Of a DNA stretch of 64,000 nt, positions 54,008 through 63,000 are shown one piece after another. The stretch lies in assembly GCA_050633665.1 (NCBI GenBank), contig JBOEGY010000001.1, forward strand, positions 620,001 to 684,000, written 5' to 3'. The translations under genes and the position numbers were made by a program. The number at the start of each line of letters is the position of its first letter. Position 1 is the first letter of the stretch. Source of the stretch: JAUIAI01 sp050633665. Lineage in GTDB: Bacteria; Pseudomonadota; Gammaproteobacteria; Burkholderiales; Burkholderiaceae_E. A model generated the notes under the pieces. The model was not told the origin of the DNA, searched no databases, and saw nothing but the letters and a program-made list of their open reading frames with translations.

Positions 54008-54403
54008 TCAGAAGAGATCTTCCTGCTTCTTTAATTCGGTTTCGAGGCGATCATTCAACTTGCGTACCTTTTTCATGGTGTCTGCGCCAACAGCCCCCTC
54101 CGTGCTGGCGCCTTCAGCCGGGGCGGCATTGGCTGTGGCATTAGCGGCACTCGACCGCTTGGCCGGACCGGCCTTGACCAGGTCGTTGGCAATCTGCAAG
54201 GCGGCCATGATTGCAATTTTGTCGACACCGCTGATTTTGCCGGTATCTCTGACGGCACGCATTTTCTGATCGACCATTTCAACCGCTTTTTCCAGTTGAC
54301 TGCGTTCGCTGGGCGCGACAGCCAGGGTGAACTCGCGGTTCAGGATAACGACATTCAACTCTTCAGCTTGTTCGGGTTTGGTCGCGGGGCTGGCTTTGGC
54401 CAT
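54008..54403 (-). CDS. zapA: ZapA, cell-division protein that bundles FtsZ
   Basis: 131 residues from ATG 54403; an open frame to 54466 overlaps the upstream gene and is not needed. The N-terminal half has the ZapA pattern LNVVILNREFTLAVAPSERSQLEKAVEMVDQKM (about 15-50), followed by KIAIMAALQIANDL. The C-terminal half includes an Ala-rich, low-complexity stretch and a short coiled coil, longer than the 109 residues of E. coli ZapA. It starts 1 bp after the ZapB-like stop and lies upstream of 6S RNA. Confidence 0.9.
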   Translation of the reverse strand: MAKASPATKPEQAEELNVVILNREFTLAVAPSERSQLEKAVEMVDQKMRAVRDTGKISGVDKIAIMAALQIANDLVKAGPAKRSSAANATANAAPAEGASTEGAVGADTMKKVRKLNDRLETELKKQEDLF

Positions 54404-54404
54404 T

Positions 54405-54626
54405 TCAGGCTGTCTCCTCTGGTTGCGATTCGGTCGGCAGGGGCAGACGGGCAAGCGCCGCTTCAACCCGCACTCGTGCCTCGTTCATTCGTTTTTCCAT
54501 TTGGGCTTTTTGCTTATGGCTTTGGGTCAATTCGTTGCGTAAGCGCCCGTTTTCGTCTGACATTTTTTTCATCAGCCCGAGCAATCGTTCGATGCGCACG
54601 CTTAGTGCGTCAATTTCTTCTTTCAT
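54405..54626 (-). CDS. Small coiled-coil protein, ZapB-like (TIGR02449 type)
   Basis: 73 residues from ATG 54626; a TTG at 54641 would add five. Almost the whole chain is a coiled coil with regular Leu/Ile/Met spacing (IDALSVRIERLLGLMKKM, then LRNELTQSHKQKAQMEKRM). Genes of this kind lie immediately upstream of zapA in many gammaproteobacteria. A role in the Z-ring as partner of ZapA is likely but not shown by sequence. Confidence 0.83.
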   Translation of the reverse strand: MKEEIDALSVRIERLLGLMKKMSDENGRLRNELTQSHKQKAQMEKRMNEARVRVEAALARLPLPTESQPEETA

Positions 54627-54673
54627 GACGGATATTCGCAATTCCTTGGCGCTGTGTGGTCCTGGCGCTGGAT

Positions 54674-54690
54674 GATCGCCCCGGGCGATC
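54674..54690. promoter_or_regulatory. 17 bp palindrome in the ZapB-like/dsbD divergent region
   Basis: GATCGCCC, one central base, GGGCGATC: a perfect dyad of 8 bp arms, 47 bp before the ZapB-like start and 100 bp before the dsbD-family start. Operator or short hairpin; no regulator is assigned. Confidence 0.4.
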
Positions 54691-54790
54691 GTTCATGTCG
54701 GTTTGCGGAAGGCTCGCATCGCCGACGTTGTTGGGCTGTGATGTTACTCCTTTGCGCCGTCGAACCGCTTCGAGCCAGTAGAATTCAATC

Positions 54791-57214
54791 ATGCTTACAT
54801 TCTGTCGACGCCGTCATTCTGCCAAACCTTCACATTCGGTTGTCGATTTTCCGTTGTCGCGGCCCCCGCTGGCGTGGATTCTCGCATTTTTAGCCGGTCT
54901 GGTTTTGTTGTTTTTCCAATCGGTTCCGGCGCAGGCGGAGCCGGTGCGGGTTGATTCCGTTCAGGCCGAATTGATCGCAGATCTCGCGGTTGTCCGTCCG
55001 GGCAGTCCGGTCAGGGTGGGGTTGCGCCTTATTCACGATGAGGGATGGCATACCTATTGGCGAAACCCCGGGGATTCTGGTTTACCGACACAGTTTCCGC
55101 TTGAATCCACCGGTGGGCTCGCCGCCGGCGAGATTCAGTGGCCGCTGCCCAGTCGGCTGTTGATTCCGCCATTGGCCAACCTTGGTTTTGAGGGCGAAGT
55201 GCTGCTTGTGCGTCAATTGCAGGTGCCCGCCGATTATGGGCAGAGTACGCTTGAGTTTTCGACGCTGGCGCAATGGCTGGTGTGCCGGGAAGTCTGTATT
55301 CCGGGGGAGGCCAGACTGACTCTGTCGTTGCCGGTGGCTGCCGAGTCCGTCGTTGCCGCGCAATCCGTCGCATTCGACGCAGCGGCAAAGCGCTTGCCGG
55401 TTCGCACCGAAGCCGCCGATTTCAGCCTGTCGCCGTCCGCTGTGCGGTGGTTTCTTCCTGCCTCGGTCATTGGCGAGTCTTACCGGCCCGGACAGCCAGA
55501 CGCCACCCGGCTCGAATATTTTGCTTATGCCGGTGGGGTTGTCAGTCATGCAGCACCCCAGAAGCTGAGCTGGCTTGACGACCAGCAGGTCTGGCAGCTT
55601 GATATCCCCCTGGAGCCTGTCTTACCGGGTGAGGTTGCGAGTTTGCCGACGGCTTCCCAGCTGGACGGCGTGATCGTGATCAATGGCGAGCAGGGGCTGG
55701 AGCTGCGTGGCCGGGCCGCGCTGACCGCAAAAAGCGACACCCAGGCCATCCCTGTTGCCACGGTTGAAGGACATGTTCTGCCATTGTTCGAACAGCAAAA
55801 CGCTGCCAGCAGCTTGCTGGAGGCAGCCGGTTCGGGCCGGGGCGGCGGGCTGGCCGGGCAGCTCAGCGGGTTGGTCGGTGCTGCCGGCAGTGTTGGCGGC
55901 GCCGCGTCTTCCGGTGCGCTGGTGCCACCTGCTGCTGCTCCGGCCGTGTCGGGCGACGCCGCGCTTCAGTCTCTCTGGGTGGCGCTGGCTTTTGCGGCCG
56001 TTGGCGGGCTGATTCTTAACCTGATGCCGTGTGTTTTCCCGGTAATCGGCCTGAAAATCCTCGGTTTCGCCGGCTCGGGTGCTGGCGGCGGCGATCTGAC
56101 CCCGGCGGCCAGACGGCAAGTCCGCCAGGGAAGTCTCTGGTTTGCGGCCGGCGTGCTCGTGTCGTTTGTGGCATTGAGCGGTGTATTGCTAGCGCTGCGT
56201 TCTGCAGGCGAGAGCATTGGCTGGGGCTTCCAGTTGCAATCGCCGGTTTTTGTCGTCTTGATGGCATTGTTGTTTGTCGCGATCGGGCTTAATTTTTCCG
56301 GGGTCTATGAATTCGGCACCTCGTTGACCCGGCTCGGTAACCTGCAGTCCACCGCGCCCGACCGTAACTCTCATGGCGCGCTGAGTGCATTTGGCGCCGG
56401 TGTGCTGGCGGTGCTGGTGGCCACGCCCTGTACAGCTCCTTTTATGGGATCTGCTCTCGGGTTTACGCTGACCCAGAGCCCGGTCGTGACGCTGCTTATT
56501 TTTACGGCGCTTGGCCTGGGTATGGCATTGCCTTATCTGGCGTTGGGGTTCGCGCCGGGTTGGCTGCGCTGGTTACCACGACCTGGGCGCTGGATGGAGT
56601 CTTTACGTCAGTTCATGGCATTTCCCATGTATGCCGCCGCGGCCTGGCTGGCCTGGGTGCTCGGCTTGCAGGCAGGTTTGGATGCCTTGCTCGCTCTGGC
56701 GATCGGATCAATCGTGCTGGCGCTCGGCTTATGGACCTGGGGTCGGCATGTTCAGTCCAACACCTCAGGCGGCAAGCCGCTGGCTGCGCTGATTTCGGTC
56801 GCTCTGTTTGCCGGGGCGCTGTTCATGGCCTGGCCGCAGACCGCGCCGCAGAAACTCGGCGCCCAGGCAAAACTGGACTGGCAGCAATGGAGCGTCGGCG
56901 GCGTCACGCAAGCACTCGCGGCAGGCCGGCCGGTGTTTATCGATTTCACGGCAGCCTGGTGTATCAGTTGTCAGGTAAACAAGCGGCTTGTGTTGCAAAG
57001 CGGCGAGGTTGTCGCGGCGTTCAGGCAGCATAATGTTGTCGCGATGCGTGCCGACTGGACTCAGCGCGACCCGGCAATAACGGCTGAGTTGGAGCGTCAC
57101 GGACGAAATGCGGTGCCACTCTATCTACTCTACAAACCCGGGGCAAGCGCGCCGCAAGTCTTGCCTGAACTGCTTCGCAATCGTGTTGTACTCGACGCGC
57201 TGAGCGGGCAGTAA
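54791..57214 (+). CDS. DsbD-family protein-disulfide reductase (ScsB-like)
   Basis: 807 residues. A signal peptide (cleavage near AQA, residue 51) is followed by a periplasmic DsbD-N domain of the PF11412 type with C165 and C169 in LVCREVCIPG. A membrane domain of eight helices starts near 395, with the redox cysteines C414 (LMPCVFP) and C547 (ATPCTAP). The C-terminal thioredoxin domain has the active site W-C724-I-S-C727. It carries electrons from cytosolic thioredoxin to periplasmic substrates. The length exceeds that of E. coli DsbD (565), mainly in the N-terminal part. No dedicated partner is adjacent. Confidence 0.88.
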   Translation: MLTFCRRRHSAKPSHSVVDFPLSRPPLAWILAFLAGLVLLFFQSVPAQAEPVRVDSVQAELIADLAVVRPGSPVRVGLRLIHDEGWHTYWRNPGDSGLPTQFPLESTGGLAAGEIQWPLPSRLLIPPLANLGFEGEVLLVRQLQVPADYGQSTLEFSTLAQWLVCREVCIPGEARLTLSLPVAAESVVAAQSVAFDAAAKRLPVRTEAADFSLSPSAVRWFLPASVIGESYRPGQPDATRLEYFAYAGGVVSHAAPQKLSWLDDQQVWQLDIPLEPVLPGEVASLPTASQLDGVIVINGEQGLELRGRAALTAKSDTQAIPVATVEGHVLPLFEQQNAASSLLEAAGSGRGGGLAGQLSGLVGAAGSVGGAASSGALVPPAAAPAVSGDAALQSLWVALAFAAVGGLILNLMPCVFPVIGLKILGFAGSGAGGGDLTPAARRQVRQGSLWFAAGVLVSFVALSGVLLALRSAGESIGWGFQLQSPVFVVLMALLFVAIGLNFSGVYEFGTSLTRLGNLQSTAPDRNSHGALSAFGAGVLAVLVATPCTAPFMGSALGFTLTQSPVVTLLIFTALGLGMALPYLALGFAPGWLRWLPRPGRWMESLRQFMAFPMYAAAAWLAWVLGLQAGLDALLALAIGSIVLALGLWTWGRHVQSNTSGGKPLAALISVALFAGALFMAWPQTAPQKLGAQAKLDWQQWSVGGVTQALAAGRPVFIDFTAAWCISCQVNKRLVLQSGEVVAAFRQHNVVAMRADWTQRDPAITAELERHGRNAVPLYLLYKPGASAPQVLPELLRNRVVLDALSGQ

Positions 57215-57233
57215 GCGATCAGGGAATGCCGGC

Positions 57234-57893
57234 TTACTGACGGGGTTTTGCCACGACCAGTGCCCAGTAGACACCGTAGGAATCCAGCGGGTCGGCGCTG
57301 CGTACCTGGGCCAGTCCGAACTCAGTAAAGGTCTCATCGATCATGACTTCGCAGTGCCCGGTTGACAGCAACCAGCCTTGCACGGCTTCTTCGATTGATT
57401 CATGCCCGGCGGCCAGATTTTCACCAACCTGACGCCAGCGGTAGCCAGCTCGACTGACCCGATTACCGACGGTGTCGCCCGCTGGATCGACATGATCAAA
57501 AAACCGCTGCTCGACCATCGCGCGCGCGTGTTGCTCGGCGGCGCTGGCTAACTGTGTATTCCATTGCAGTAACGGCCTGCTTGGAATCTGCGCGACAGGT
57601 GCCTGTTTTGCCGGCTCCTGGCTGAGCGCCATCATGCCGCTGTCGCCGCATGCGTCGAGCTTTTGGCGGATTGTATTGATCAACTCGCCGGCTCGCGCGA
57701 TGGCCTGGCTTCGAGTCAAGTCAACCGGGTTGGATTTCAATGAAGTTGCCGGGGCAAGATTTACCGGCAATGGCACGCCGTTGCTTTGTCCGTGTACGGC
57801 CGCTGGCCAGACCGCTGCGGCCGCGAGCAACAGAGTCGCATGGCTAAACCTGCGCCATGATGGCGCGGCGTTTTTCGCGAAAGACAAGAGCAC
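57234..57893 (-). CDS. Exported CAP/SCP-domain protein
   Basis: 219 residues, GTG start at 57893, with no earlier ATG in frame. The signal peptide is cleaved after VHG near residue 36. After a ~60-residue linker, the CAP domain (about 105-215) shows LLQWNTQLASAAEQHARAMVEQRFFDHVDPAGDTVGNRVSRAGY, GENLAAGHESIEEAVQGWLLSTGHCEVMI, and FGLAQV. Bacterial CAP proteins are secreted and of unclear function. Convergent with the dsbD-family gene. Confidence 0.86.
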   Translation of the reverse strand: MLLSFAKNAAPSWRRFSHATLLLAAAAVWPAAVHGQSNGVPLPVNLAPATSLKSNPVDLTRSQAIARAGELINTIRQKLDACGDSGMMALSQEPAKQAPVAQIPSRPLLQWNTQLASAAEQHARAMVEQRFFDHVDPAGDTVGNRVSRAGYRWRQVGENLAAGHESIEEAVQGWLLSTGHCEVMIDETFTEFGLAQVRSADPLDSYGVYWALVVAKPRQ

Positions 57894-58058
57894 CCCGATG
57901 ACCGATACCGGTCAAAATGAGAATCAGGGTTCCCATTGAATCGGGGCAATCCGGGCCTGACAGCGCTGGTCAGACCAGTGGTCGGTGCGCTTGTAGCGAG
58001 CGGTTATTTCGCGGGCCGATCGTCGCGATGCGGCCAAATCATCCGGCGGCTTCTTCGC

Positions 58059-58883
58059 TCAGGTTGTCTCTTGCCTGAGGCCAAGCACATCCTGCATGTC
58101 AAACAAACCGTTTGGTTTCGCAGCGGGCAGCCGGCCAATGTATTCACAAGCCAGCAAGCTGCCTTGCGCGTAATTCATGCGGCCGGTTGAACGATGGGTG
58201 ATCTCAATGCGTTCGCCCAGGCCGGCAAACATCACTGTATGGTCCCCGACGATATCGCCGCCACGTACCGTGGCAAAGCCGATGCTGCCGTCTGCGCGTT
58301 CTCCGGTGAATCCTTCCCGGGCAAAAACGCCATCTGTTTTCAGATCTTTGCCTTGAGCGCTGGCGATTATTTCTCCCATGCCAAGCGCCGTGCCGGAAGG
58401 CGCATCGACTTTGTGGCGATGGTGGGCTTCAATGACTTCGACGTCGTAGCCCTGGTTGAGAATCCGTGCGGCCATGTCCAGCAGTTTGAAAGTGACGTTG
58501 ACGCCAACACTCATATTGGGCGCAAAAACGACCGGAATCTTTTCTGCCGCTTCAGCGATGAGTTTCTTGCCGTCGTCATCAAATCCAGTCGTCCCAATGA
58601 CGATTGCAACCCCGTGTTCGACACAGGCCTGCAAGTGCGCGAGTGTGCCTTCGGGTCTGGTGAAGTCAATCAGGCAATCGGCTTGGGCCAGTGCCCCGGT
58701 TAAGTCGCTGCTGATCAGGACATCCGTCTGGGCGCCGAGCGTCAGGCCGGCATCAGTGCCGATCATTGGCGACTCGGCAACATCGAGCGCCCCGACTAAC
58801 TTCACTTTGTCGGAACCCAGAATTGCCTCGATCAACGTACGGCCCATACGGCCGCTCGCGCCGGTAATCGCGACTTTAATCAT
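58059..58883 (-). CDS. dapB: DapB, 4-hydroxy-tetrahydrodipicolinate reductase
   Basis: 274 residues. The nucleotide-binding GASGRMGRTLIEAI (8-21), the FTRPEGT loop near 79, and the catalytic HHRHKVDAPSGTAL segment (about 155-168) are intact. It makes tetrahydrodipicolinate in the lysine/meso-diaminopimelate pathway. ATG 58883 has GGAG 8 nt upstream. Same strand as bamE, 44 bp downstream of it; co-transcription is possible. Confidence 0.97.
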   Translation of the reverse strand: MIKVAITGASGRMGRTLIEAILGSDKVKLVGALDVAESPMIGTDAGLTLGAQTDVLISSDLTGALAQADCLIDFTRPEGTLAHLQACVEHGVAIVIGTTGFDDDGKKLIAEAAEKIPVVFAPNMSVGVNVTFKLLDMAARILNQGYDVEVIEAHHRHKVDAPSGTALGMGEIIASAQGKDLKTDGVFAREGFTGERADGSIGFATVRGGDIVGDHTVMFAGLGERIEITHRSTGRMNYAQGSLLACEYIGRLPAAKPNGLFDMQDVLGLRQETT

Positions 58884-58927
58884 CTAGTAGTCTCCAGAGA
58901 GGGAGGTGAGTCGGACGGGGCTGTGAA

Positions 58928-59365
58928 TTACTTGGCCCGGCCGTAGGCTTCACGTCGAAAGCCGGGCAGAGCCGGATCAGACGGAGATTCAGTTTCGGGC
59001 AGTTCATCGGCGTCGATCGCTGACACCTTCGCCGTCTCGTCAAATTTTATCCGGACTTTCCTCAGGTCGACCCGGCCATTGGGGTGCCGGAAACTAAACA
59101 CATAGTTCCATTGCCGGGGCAGAAAAACGTCGGTCAGTAACGGGGTTCCCAGCACACGCTGTACCGCCCGTTCGCTCATCCCGATCGAGACTTGCTTGAG
59201 CATCGCGCTGGTCACGTAATTGCCTTGAGGCAGGTCACTGCGGTAAGGCTCAAAGATTCCACTACGAGTGGTGTCATCCGTGGAGCAGCCGGCCAGGACC
59301 AGGCTCGCAAGCCCCGCCGTCGCCATCCTTCGAAAAGCAGTTAGTTCAATTTTGATCATGCCCAC
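58928..59365 (-). CDS. bamE: BamE, lipoprotein of the outer-membrane assembly machine
   Basis: 145 residues; Met3 is an alternative start. The signal peptide ends in the lipobox LVLAGC with Cys27. The SmpA/OmlA domain is visible: YRSDLPQGNYVTSAMLKQVSIGMSERAVQRVLGTPLLTDVF and W-NYVFSF near 86. It stabilises the BamABCD complex. In many gammaproteobacteria bamE is divergent from fur; here an Lrp-type gene lies upstream instead. Confidence 0.93.
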   Translation of the reverse strand: MGMIKIELTAFRRMATAGLASLVLAGCSTDDTTRSGIFEPYRSDLPQGNYVTSAMLKQVSIGMSERAVQRVLGTPLLTDVFLPRQWNYVFSFRHPNGRVDLRKVRIKFDETAKVSAIDADELPETESPSDPALPGFRREAYGRAK

Positions 59366-59405
59366 ATGATAGTCGTTTCGCCGCGCCCATTGGGCTCATT
59401 GTCAA

Positions 59406-59894
59406 TCAGGGCAGGGCGACCGCGCTGCTGTCTTTGACCGATTCCATCACGACATAGGAATGGGTTTGCTGGACCCCCGGCAGGTTGGCGATAATTTCGC
59501 TCATGAGTTGCCGGTAGGCCTGAATGTTTCGGGTCCGAATTTTCATCAGATAGTCAAAACCCCCGGCAATCATGAAGCAGCACTGGACTTCCGGGATGTC
59601 TTTAACCGCCGCATTGAACTGATCCAGTGAGTCGGCGTTGGTTCGTGCCATGACGACTTGCACCATCGCAATATGCGCTGCGCCAACCGCTTCCGGGCTG
59701 ATGATTGCCTGGTAGCCCTGTAAGACGCCGCGCGCCTCCAGTTTACGTACCCGCTCGGCGCAAGGCGTTTTGGAAAGCCCGACGCGCTCGGCCAGTTCCA
59801 CAATCGACATCCGGGCATTTAGTTGCAACTCATGCAGGATGCGCCAGTCGATTCGGTTTGAGATGGTAGGTTCATCGGCCGTAGGGATATTCAC
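59406..59894 (-). CDS. Lrp/AsnC-family regulator, likely controls putA
   Basis: 162 residues. The winged HTH (about 14-62) has DWRILHELQLNARMSIVELAERVGLSKTPCAERVRKLEARGVL; the RAM ligand domain (about 75-155) includes VQCCFMIAGGFDYLMKIRTRNIQAY. The SKTPCAERV recognition helix is that of the BkdR/PutR subgroup. It is divergent from putA, and the PutA here has no DNA-binding domain, so it is probably the proline-responsive activator of putA. Operator-like palindromes occupy the shared region. Confidence 0.92.
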   Translation of the reverse strand: MNIPTADEPTISNRIDWRILHELQLNARMSIVELAERVGLSKTPCAERVRKLEARGVLQGYQAIISPEAVGAAHIAMVQVVMARTNADSLDQFNAAVKDIPEVQCCFMIAGGFDYLMKIRTRNIQAYRQLMSEIIANLPGVQQTHSYVVMESVKDSSAVALP

Positions 59895-59940
59895 TGTAAA
59901 TCTGTCTTTCGGGCTGCTAAAAGTCTAATAATCGCACAAA

Positions 59941-60010
59941 TAAGGGAAATAATGCTCTGTGTAATTGAGTAGTATCAGGTCAATTGCCTGATTTAGTTAA
60001 ATTTCCCTTA
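59941..60010. promoter_or_regulatory. putA/lrp operator candidate: nested palindromes
   Basis: Outer arms TAAGGGAAAT (59941-59950) and ATTTCCCTTA (60001-60010) are a perfect 10 bp inverted repeat with centres 60 bp apart, near six helical turns. Between them ATCAGG...CCTGAT with central CAATTG forms a 19 bp imperfect palindrome (59974-59992). Lrp-family octamers wrap DNA around several phased sites, which suits this layout. The right arm lies just 18 bp before the putA ATG. Confidence 0.65.
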
Positions 60011-60028
60011 GAGTCAAGCCAGGTCGCG

Positions 60029-63000
60029 ATGGAATATCCGCAGCAAACCGAACAGACATTGGCGCTGTGGCGCGAGCGAGTTCGGGCGGCGCCCCGGTGC
60101 GACGAAGCGGACACGATCCGACAGCGCATCGCCCAGACCGGGCTGACCGAGACGGTGCGCAACCGCATTTCGCAAGACGCCGAGCAGTGGGTCGTCAATC
60201 TGCGCGCCAGCACGCAACCGGGGCTGATGGAAAGCCTGCTGGCTGAATATGGTCTGTCGGATGAAGAAGGGCTCGCGCTGATGTGTCTGGCCGAGGCTTA
60301 TCTGCGTGTGCCGGACACCGGTACGATCGACGAGTTGATTCGCGACAAAATCGGTACCGGTCAGTGGTCACGTCATGCCGGCGCGGCGCGCTCGATGCTG
60401 GTCAATGCCTCTACCTGGGGGCTGATGCTGTCTGGCGAAGTGTTTCGCGGCGGTGCCGATGCGCCCGGTCGCTCCTTGCCCAATGCCCTGGGCGTGATCG
60501 GCAAGTTGAAGCAACGGGTCGGCGAGCCGGTGGTGCGGCTGGGGGTTGGTGCCGCCATGCGGGTGATGGGCCAGCAGTTTGTATTGGGCCGCACGATTGA
60601 AGAGGCGATCAATCGAAGTCAACAGGCACGCAAAGACGGATACCGGTTTTCGTTCGACATGCTTGGCGAGGCGGCGCGAACCGCGCAAGCGGCGGCAGCT
60701 TATTTCGACGGGTACGCCGGTGCGATAGAAGCATTGCGTCTGCGCGCAAAAATGAATGCTGATGTTTTCGATAATCCGGGCATCTCGGTAAAGCTCTCGG
60801 CACTTCATCCACGCTACGAACTCGTGCAGTCTGCACGAGTCGCACAAGAACTGGTCCCGCGCGTGACGTCACTGGCCAGGATGGCCGCCGCCGCTAATAT
60901 CGGGTTCAATATTGATGCCGAGGAAGCCAATCGTCTGGACATCTCGCTCGATGTAATCGAAGCCGTCCTGCGAGATCCGGCGCTACGTGGCTGGGATGGT
61001 TTCGGTATCGTTGTGCAGGCTTATTCCAAGAGCAGTTTGGCGGTGCTGAACTGGTTTTACGGGCTGGCTCGGGAGTTGAAGTCACGGGTTGCCGTGCGAC
61101 TGGTGAAAGGCGCGTACTGGGACATGGAAATCAAACAAGCCCAGATGCTTGGCTTGTCGTCGTTTCCGGTGTTCACGCGCAAGCCGTCAACCGATGTTTC
61201 CTATCTGGCCGGGGCGCGATTTCTTCTGGATCACGGCGACTGGATCTATCCGCAGTTCGCCAGTCACAACGCCCACACGATTGCGGCGGTCGTCGTCATG
61301 TCCGAGCAGATCCAGGGTGCGGAACAGCCCAGGTTCGAATTCCAGCGCCTGCATGGCATGGGTGAGTCTCTCCATCAGCAAGTCCTTGCGCGTACCGGGC
61401 GGATCTGCCGCGTTTATGCCCCGGTAGGAGAGCACGAAGACTTGCTGGCTTATCTGGTGCGCCGGATGCTCGAGAACGGTGCTAATTCCTCATTCGTCAA
61501 CCAATTGATGGATGAGCGAATCCGCCCGGCGGCGCTGGTCGCTGATCCGATAAGCGCGGTGTTATCCCGCTCGGTGCTGGCTAATGACAAAATCCCGCTG
61601 CCGGTAAATCTGTTCGGTAATCAACGGCAGAATTCGACCGGCTGGGACGTTAACGACGTCGCTGATCAGCGCGATCTCGATCGCGCGATAGCACCGTTCC
61701 TGGATACTCAATGGCATGCCGCTCCGAGCGGCCTTGACCGCCATGCCGATGCGGTGGTGCAGTCCGTGCTCAATCCGGTCAATCGGTCTGACCGTGTGGG
61801 GACGGTTTGTGAAACGCCAGTCGATGCCGTTACTGGAATTCTCGCCCGGGCCCGTCAGGCTCACCATGTCTGGGCCCGGACCACGAGCGAGCAGCGGGCG
61901 GGCGTGCTTGACCGCACGGCGGCACTTTATGAAAAGCACGCCGGCGAGCTTATATCGATGCTGATTCGCGAGGCGGGTAAGCACCGGCTGGATGCGATTG
62001 CGGAATTGCGTGAGGCAGTCGATTTTTGCCGCTACTACGCGCAGCAGGCCCGTGAAGGACCGGAGCAGTCTGGTGCGCAGGCGCGAGGCGTATTCGTCTG
62101 CATCTCGCCCTGGAATTTTCCGCTGGCGATTTTCACCGGTCAGGTGGTTGCTGCCTTGGTCGCCGGTAATGCTGTTGTCGCCAAACCGGCAGAGCAGACA
62201 ACGCTGGTGGGCGCTCGGGCAGTTGAACTGATGCATATGGCGGGAATCCCGACCGATGTGCTTATGCTGACCCCGGGCAGCGGCGCTGTGATTGGCGCAG
62301 CGCTCTGCGCAAGCGCCGATGTTGATGGGGTTTGTTTTACCGGTTCAACCGGCACCGCCTTGCAGATTGACCGGTCGCTGGCGCAGGCCAATCCGTATGC
62401 AACGCTGATTGCTGAAACCGGCGGTATCAACGCAATGGTGGTTGATTCGACCGCGCTGCTTGAGGCCAGTGTGCGCGATATTGTCCAGTCGGCGTTTCAG
62501 AGTGCCGGGCAGCGATGTTCTGCGCTGCGGGTTTTGTTCGTTCAGGAAGACATTGCCGACGATTTGCTCACCATGCTGGCCGGTGCAACCCGAGAGCTGG
62601 GTATTGGTGATCCGCTCTTCAAGTCGGTCGATGTCGGCCCACTGATCGATGCTTCAGCCCATCGCAGTATTTCAGCTTATTGCCAGCGCTTGACCGCCAA
62701 CGGTCAGCGGTTGTTCGGCGGGGAGTCAGTCGCCGAGCTTGTTGCCGATAACAGATTGTCGATTGAGCCGGGCGGTCTGGCTGATCCGCAGCGCATTGCC
62801 GAACTGGAAGAGCAACTGCTGGCGCCGGTTGCGTTTGCGATTGAATCGCTGAACGATCTCGCCGCTGAAGTCTTCGGGCCGGTTCTGCATGTGATTCGTT
62901 TTGCTTCTGGCTCACTGGATGCAGTCGTTGAGCAGATCAATCAGTCAGGATATGGTCTGACATTTGGCCTGCACTCCCGTATCGATCACCGGGTGAGAGA

